Below are positions 59,154 to 64,000 of a DNA stretch of 64,000 bases, piece by piece. The stretch covers positions 186,001 through 250,000 of the forward strand of contig WTXI01000024.1 of NCBI GenBank assembly GCA_022376515.1, read 5' to 3'. Position 1 is the stretch's first letter. Each line of letters opens with the position of its first letter. The DNA comes from Lactifluus volemus. Lineage: Eukaryota > Basidiomycota > Agaricomycetes > Russulales > Russulaceae. A program made the position numbers and the translations under genes. Under the pieces are notes generated by a model. It was not told the origin of the DNA. It did no database searches and saw only the letters and a list, made by a program, of their open reading frames with translations.

Positions 59154-59856
59154 CTAAGAATGATATGAAGTGTCAAATAAATACGGCAGCGGAACGGCGG
59201 AAATAATATGGAGCGTGGCCAGAACTTGCCGCCGGAAGTCCATTGTCCACTCGAAGATGCTGTAATGCACGTAATTATCATGTGGTAGGTACAGGGTGCG
59301 CGTTTCATTGACTGTAGCATAAATCGAAAGTTCACGGGAACATGCTGACAGAGGACCGAGTCCAAGTACAGTCCAAGAACCGACGAGCGGACTCGACGAG
59401 TGGAAGGTGGTCCTTGGAAGTACATTGACACTCCACATACTACTAATATGAGTCCACAAGCCAGAACTCAAGGATACAAGAATGTCACCCTCCGTCATGT
59501 GGCGGGATTGAGGATTTCAACTTCAAGAGGAGAATTTCTCAGGCTGCCTGCAAGAGTCAAGACGACATTACATGGTCATGTGAGCGAGAAAGCCATTCCA
59601 AGAAAGGTTAGTCTCTGCGGGGGTTGCCAGTGGTTACGTTAGTACCAGTCCATGCCAATGCTACTTGCACTGTGAGCCGATCCTTTGACGTGACTGATAA
59701 AACATCCTGCGGTGCCAGATATGTCAGAATAGGTCGCAGAGCCAGTGCCGTTGTGGTATTCAGCACTTGCAGAGGCCGACTTCGAGAGTCAACCGTGAAC
59801 AATTCCGTGATGACTCGGAAGATAAGCCGCATCACAGAATCATTCATGGATTTCAT
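59154..59856 (-). other. Two coding-like minus-strand frames, unassigned
   Basis: 59498-59154 reads GLWTHISSMWSVNVLPRTTF, SSPLVGSWTVLGLGPLSACS and TRTLYLPHDNYVHYSIFEWT. 59856-59608 reads LNTTTALALRPILTYLAPQD and VTSKDRLTVQVALAWTGTNV. Both have protein-like composition and lie between the two paralogous membrane-protein genes, but exon joints and a family could not be established. They could be exons of one unknown gene or remnants. Confidence 0.25.
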
Positions 59857-60732
59857 CTACTTAGGCCCGACTGAGATGAGGAGAACCTGGTAACCCTTTC
59901 TCGGATCCTTGCCGCCAGTTTCACATGCAATCAAAACTAGTATTATCCTGGACTCGCTGGCGCGGCAGGCCATCACAACAACTTGAACTGATATGTCAGT
60001 TGAGGGAACAGTGATCTAACTTGGATTGACTAACTGATGTACCTCGTGGACAAACGTCCTCTGTTCCCAACAGTTTTCACCAGGCAATTTGAGTAGAAAG
60101 GACTGGACTATCATCGTTATCAATGGTCACTGTTCGAGGTCGGCCGCAGCGACATACCGTGACTACAATGCTTCACCAGGACCTTCGTGTTAGTTAGTCA
60201 CGCAAAGGTCCAGGTGAAGTTCTGTGAATCGTACCATGGAGAGGCGCATCGTCACACGCACTTCAAGTTTCTCTTTCTATGGTCGTTTTCCGGTTCCATT
60301 GCGACATATCTTCATTGCTACTCAAACTGATTGGTACTGCCCTCGACGGTAACAGCCGCTACATACTGAAACAACAAAAATTAATGCCATTCTCTATTGG
60401 AAGACACTAAGTAGTAGTAGGTGGCGCGTTAACAGACAAATGGACTATCAACCGCTCTCCATCTTCATGTCGCTCAACCTGACCAATACACAATTAACTT
60501 AATAAGGAATGAAGAGGTCTAAGAGACTAATGAATGCACGAATGACAGCGGTCTTGCACGGAGCAAAAGTCACAACCACTCGGATCCGGGAAAGTAAGAA
60601 CGGTAAGACACACGACTCAAAAAAGCCTATCCGGTAGCCACCCGAAAAAAACCCCCGCGGAAGCTGAGGCACGCTGAGGGAATGATTCCAGTTGTACGGC
60701 TATTCTAACGCAGAAATTTGACCAGAACTCTT

Positions 60733-61452
60733 TCACAAGTTAAGCGCCGTCTCAGCCTCAGTCTTCGCAATCTTTGCCACAACCAATCAGTAAGAGAGCG
60801 TCGGGCGAGTCGTGAAGCGGTCTTACCTTTACATTTTCCAATTCTTGGCCCAATTTGTCCTTGGAGGAAGTTGCAACGTTGTTCAACGCGGTTTCCAGAT
60901 TCGCAACTTCGTCGGCGCCGCTAATGATGGAACCTATATCGACGTTCAGGGTAGCAAATTGTCCCATTGGACCGGCACCGTGATAGGGACCAGCAGTGAG
61001 ACTTGTGAGGGATGGTAGTTTGATGCCCTCTGGAAACAGTGTGACGAGTGTTCCCCAAATAGAAGGCAGCCAAGGAAGTCTTCCTCTGATAGTCTTTTCA
61101 TAGAAGTAGATGGAGAGCCTAAGCGGCAGGGTCTGTGACGAAACTAAGCCGGACTCTTAGAGATAAAATTCGTGCACATACCCAAAGACGCCAGGTAATG
61201 ATTCTCACGAATCTCCCCATCGTCAAAGACCAGCTCAAGGGTATCAGAAAGACATATTTGAGATGCTGGAAAAACAATGTGTTTTCATGGCGGAGGGTAC
61301 TAAGACGCTGAGAAACCGGCGGGCCTGAGGTCGCAAAGATGGAGATATCCGGTAGCGGAACTTCTGGTTTCTAGAAGTCCCGCATTCAGGTGAGCTGTGT
61401 CGTTTAAATGACTTCTACTTACGGGTACTCCTGCGACTGTTGTGGCCATGTC
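60733..61452 (-). CDS. Small membrane protein, unrecognised family (paralogue 1)
   Basis: Complete four-exon model: MATTVAGVP, then KPEVPLPDISIFATSGPPVS with a hydrophobic run (LFFQHLKYVFLIPLSWSLTM, VRIITWRLW). The next exon, TLPLRLSIYFYEKTIRGRLP, follows an acceptor ending GTCACAG and runs through WLPSIWGTLVTLFPEGIKLP, NVDIGSIISGADEVANLETA and DKLGQELENVK. The last short exon is TEAETALNL, stop at 60733. About 185 residues. The YEKTIRGRLPWLPS segment after a membrane stretch matches YEIKVRGHLPKLPS in the gene at 57792-58968, so the two are diverged paralogues. No known domain. Confidence 0.62.
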
Positions 61453-61559
61453 AAGAGGTGAACGGGACTGTGACGCAGGCTGGACTCCTAGTGGCAAGAT
61501 GTTGTTCTGCTGGTGATTGTGGGCCCAGTTAATGGCCCTTTTAAGAGAAATCATCGTTA

Positions 61560-64000
61560 ATCCAATTGTCGTCCAAGCCCGACCCTGAATTCAAGGCGCT
61601 TTTAAGGCACCATGCCTTTCTCAGTTTTTGACCTAGCAAGCGAAATCACAGACATTGCATGGACAAGTGGATGCATGTGTTTCTCCTCTCTAGACTCGAG
61701 CCACGGTAGCCGACGGATGTATTGACGGATGTATTTGAATCTACGTCCGAAAGAAGACATCCGTGATCACCATGATGACTATTCCTGGAAGGAGTGGTCA
61801 ATGTGGTCAGAGTTTACTATCAAGGAGACAAAAGTTGTCATTCTCTGTAGGGCAGGAATGAAATCTATGCCTCGACATGTGATAAAATTGTATGTCAGAA
61901 TGCCTGCGTTTCGGAAAGGTGAAATTTTAATAGGCCACCGAGTTGAAGGATGTAACTCACCAAGTCACTGGCTGGCACTTTGCCAGTAGGGAAGTCCCCT
62001 CTTCGGAGGTTAATTTCACGTGGAATCTACTGATGCTAAACTGCGTTACTAACAGTCCCAATTAAGCTCTGAGTGTTGCAATGAAGCTTAATGAAGGCTC
62101 GGGAAATGTAGAAACTTGAACATGGAGTTTGGACAGCTGGACTCCTTGGGCCACTACATCCGTTCCATTGTTGTCGCCACCAGGATAGAAACCGTTCTAG
62201 AGAACTTGGGGGAGTAAACGCATAAATGTGTGGTTTGTAGCGAATAGCTGATACAATGCGGTGGTCGGTTACCTGGCACATTACGTATACGTATTTGTTC
62301 AACCGATTATTATTTCTTCACTTCGCACTTGGTTGAGAAATATGATTGAGTCCCATCCCTTCATTTTAACGGTCATGACACCATAATTGCTGTGCCATTT
62401 CGAAACTCGCTCCACGAGCGAGCAGCAACACTGAACCACTTAGTAATTTCAAATTAAGGACAGCCGAGAGAAACCGTCCGTACATGGTGAAAAAAAAAAC
62501 AAGGGCGGTGTGCTGATTGTCAACAGGTTTGACCGGCGCCCTACAAGCACTGTACGACCTTGTATAAATCCCTGATGGCTACCGAGTAGTAAAACTCAAG
62601 GCAGTTCAGTAGGTTCCGGTATCCCTTAGAAACCGAATACCATGCCTGACTCCCTGTGGATTTGACAAAGCCAGCAGCTTCCCCGTAGCACTATTGATAA
62701 TACATTACCAATGCCAGAAGCAGTAACTTGTTGGTTGGGGGGACGGGTTTAGGGTGCTCGCGATACTGCGGTAACCCGCACCATTGTGTTTTCTCCGAGT
62801 CTCACTCGCCTCGTTTCGCTTTCCCCACCCGTTCTTGCTCCATTGACCTCATTACTAGATGACCCACAGCCGGCGGATTATTGTCAAATACACCTAAGGG
62901 TACTTGAAAAGATCAAAGACCCCTCAGATGATGGCCTGCAGCTGGTGTATCCGAGGTCAAGGGCATGAATAACAACCGCCATCCTAATGAATGGGATCAT
63001 GACAGCCGCATACGACGCTATACTGTGCTGCAAAAGGTATTAGATGACAAATGACGGCGAGCAGGAGTATTTTGACAAATCGAAGACGCCCTTTAAGCTC
63101 TTCGAACTCTTTCCTGGGTTTTGAATACCCTCCCATAGGCGGCTGTCATACACATTCATAGAATCAAAACAAGCGGTAGGGTCATCATCTGAAACAAAAG
63201 GAGTGGATGACAACTTATGCCAGATATTTTCCCCTCCAGGAGATCCTATCGAGTCTGAAAAGTGCTTTAGAGCAGGTCGAGTAGCGCCCAGCTTGATCCA
63301 TCGGAAGGAGTATTAGGGGATCTGCGACGTCTGCCAGGGATGTCAAAGGATTGAGAAGAGGTTTCTGCTTCGGGAAGTACAAGGGTCGTATTCTATACTC
63401 TTAATGGTCTGACGGTAGGCTGGAGTGACTGTTCTGAGGGGTACAGGATCTACAGAACATGTGATTAACTATCAAAGCGAGTGGAGCACTGAGAATCAAT
63501 AACGCACTGGGTCAAATGGGACCTTGATTGACGCCAAGGCTCGGAAAGATTATGAACATCTCTTTTTTCGTGGGAGTGCATGATTCCCTCGAGAGTAAAG
63601 AAGGGAAGTGAGTCATCCACCATCAATGAGCTTTAGAATTGACCCGGCAAGCCAGAAAACGCATTTGAAACCGGAATTCGGCCGGAAGATACTCGTGTGA
63701 AGTCCCGAAGCCAGCGTGTGTCCCAGGGAAAAAGCCCATTACCCATAGTGTACTGTAGCGCTCACCCGATAAACCCAATCATAGCCACTCCTATGAAAAA
63801 CGCATTGGCGACAACCGCGTCATATCCTCTCTTGTGTTCACAAGTGTGGCGGCTGTCGAGCCTTCGGGCACAGGAATTTCGGGTCGGCCTGGCGAGCGGG
63901 GCCGGCTATGACACTGGCAATGAAGGGCGTTGTGGAGCCCGAAAGTCCAGCGTAGTGTAGTGTAGTGTACTTTATGACTGAACCGAGATCGCGCCGAAAA
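61560..64000. other. Right end of window, no recognisable gene
   Basis: 2.4 kb with short frames only. Nothing shows a family motif, joinable exons or an RNA fold that could be supported by eye. Confidence 0.3.

Overview
The window is fungal nuclear DNA, almost certainly from a basidiomycete of the Agaricomycetes. Genes are split by many introns of about 45-65 nt, gaps between genes are short, and the recognisable proteins (Mex67, Vps39, Dbp6, an ABCC transporter, a P450, an RTA1 protein, type-B esterase, MBOAT_2 acyltransferases) have a basidiomycete flavour. A Rhizoctonia/Ceratobasidium-like source is only a guess. Because of the introns, real genes appear as chains of short exons; gene limits below come from reading exon joints by hand and are approximate where stated.

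Region 1 (1-7.3 kb) is rearranged. It opens with the 3' end of an acyl-CoA dehydrogenase (+), then a repeat cluster with SINE-like poly(A) insertions, an intact 14-exon cytochrome P450 (+), a second copy of part of the repeat cluster, a broken copy of the 3' end of the neighbouring ABC transporter, and a broken copy of the 3' end of the dehydrogenase. The simplest history is a tandem duplication across the convergent dehydrogenase/ABC junction, with the P450 and repeats later lying between the halves.

Region 2 (7.3-23.5 kb, mostly minus strand): a full ABCC/MRP-type transporter, a Dbp6/DDX51-like DEAD-box helicase, a Myb/SANT-like nuclear protein, a WD40 fragment, an RTA1 lipid-translocating-exporter-like membrane protein, and a probably broken Mcp1-like (DUF1691) gene with a SINE-like insertion just upstream of its start.

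Region 3 (23.8-39.6 kb): an F-box/LRR-like gene, mRNA export factor Mex67, an AT-hook protein (+), HOPS subunit Vps39/Vam6 (+), a low-complexity gene of unknown function (-) and a type-B carboxylesterase/lipase (+). Mex67 and Vps39 are housekeeping genes.

Region 4 (39.6-47.7 kb) is gene-poor: a long foldback inverted repeat and one disordered Ser/Pro-rich protein gene.

Region 5 (47.8-57.3 kb) is a head-to-tail minus-strand array of five MBOAT_2 (wax-synthase-like) genes of two subfamilies in the order B-A, B-A, A, several of them damaged. Region 6 (57.8-61.5 kb) holds two related small membrane-protein genes of an unrecognised family. No convincing gene was found from 61.5 kb to the end. No tRNA, rRNA or CRISPR was seen.

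Single-base gains or losses in homopolymers break the frame in several otherwise well conserved genes. This is either local decay or consensus error in the assembly.
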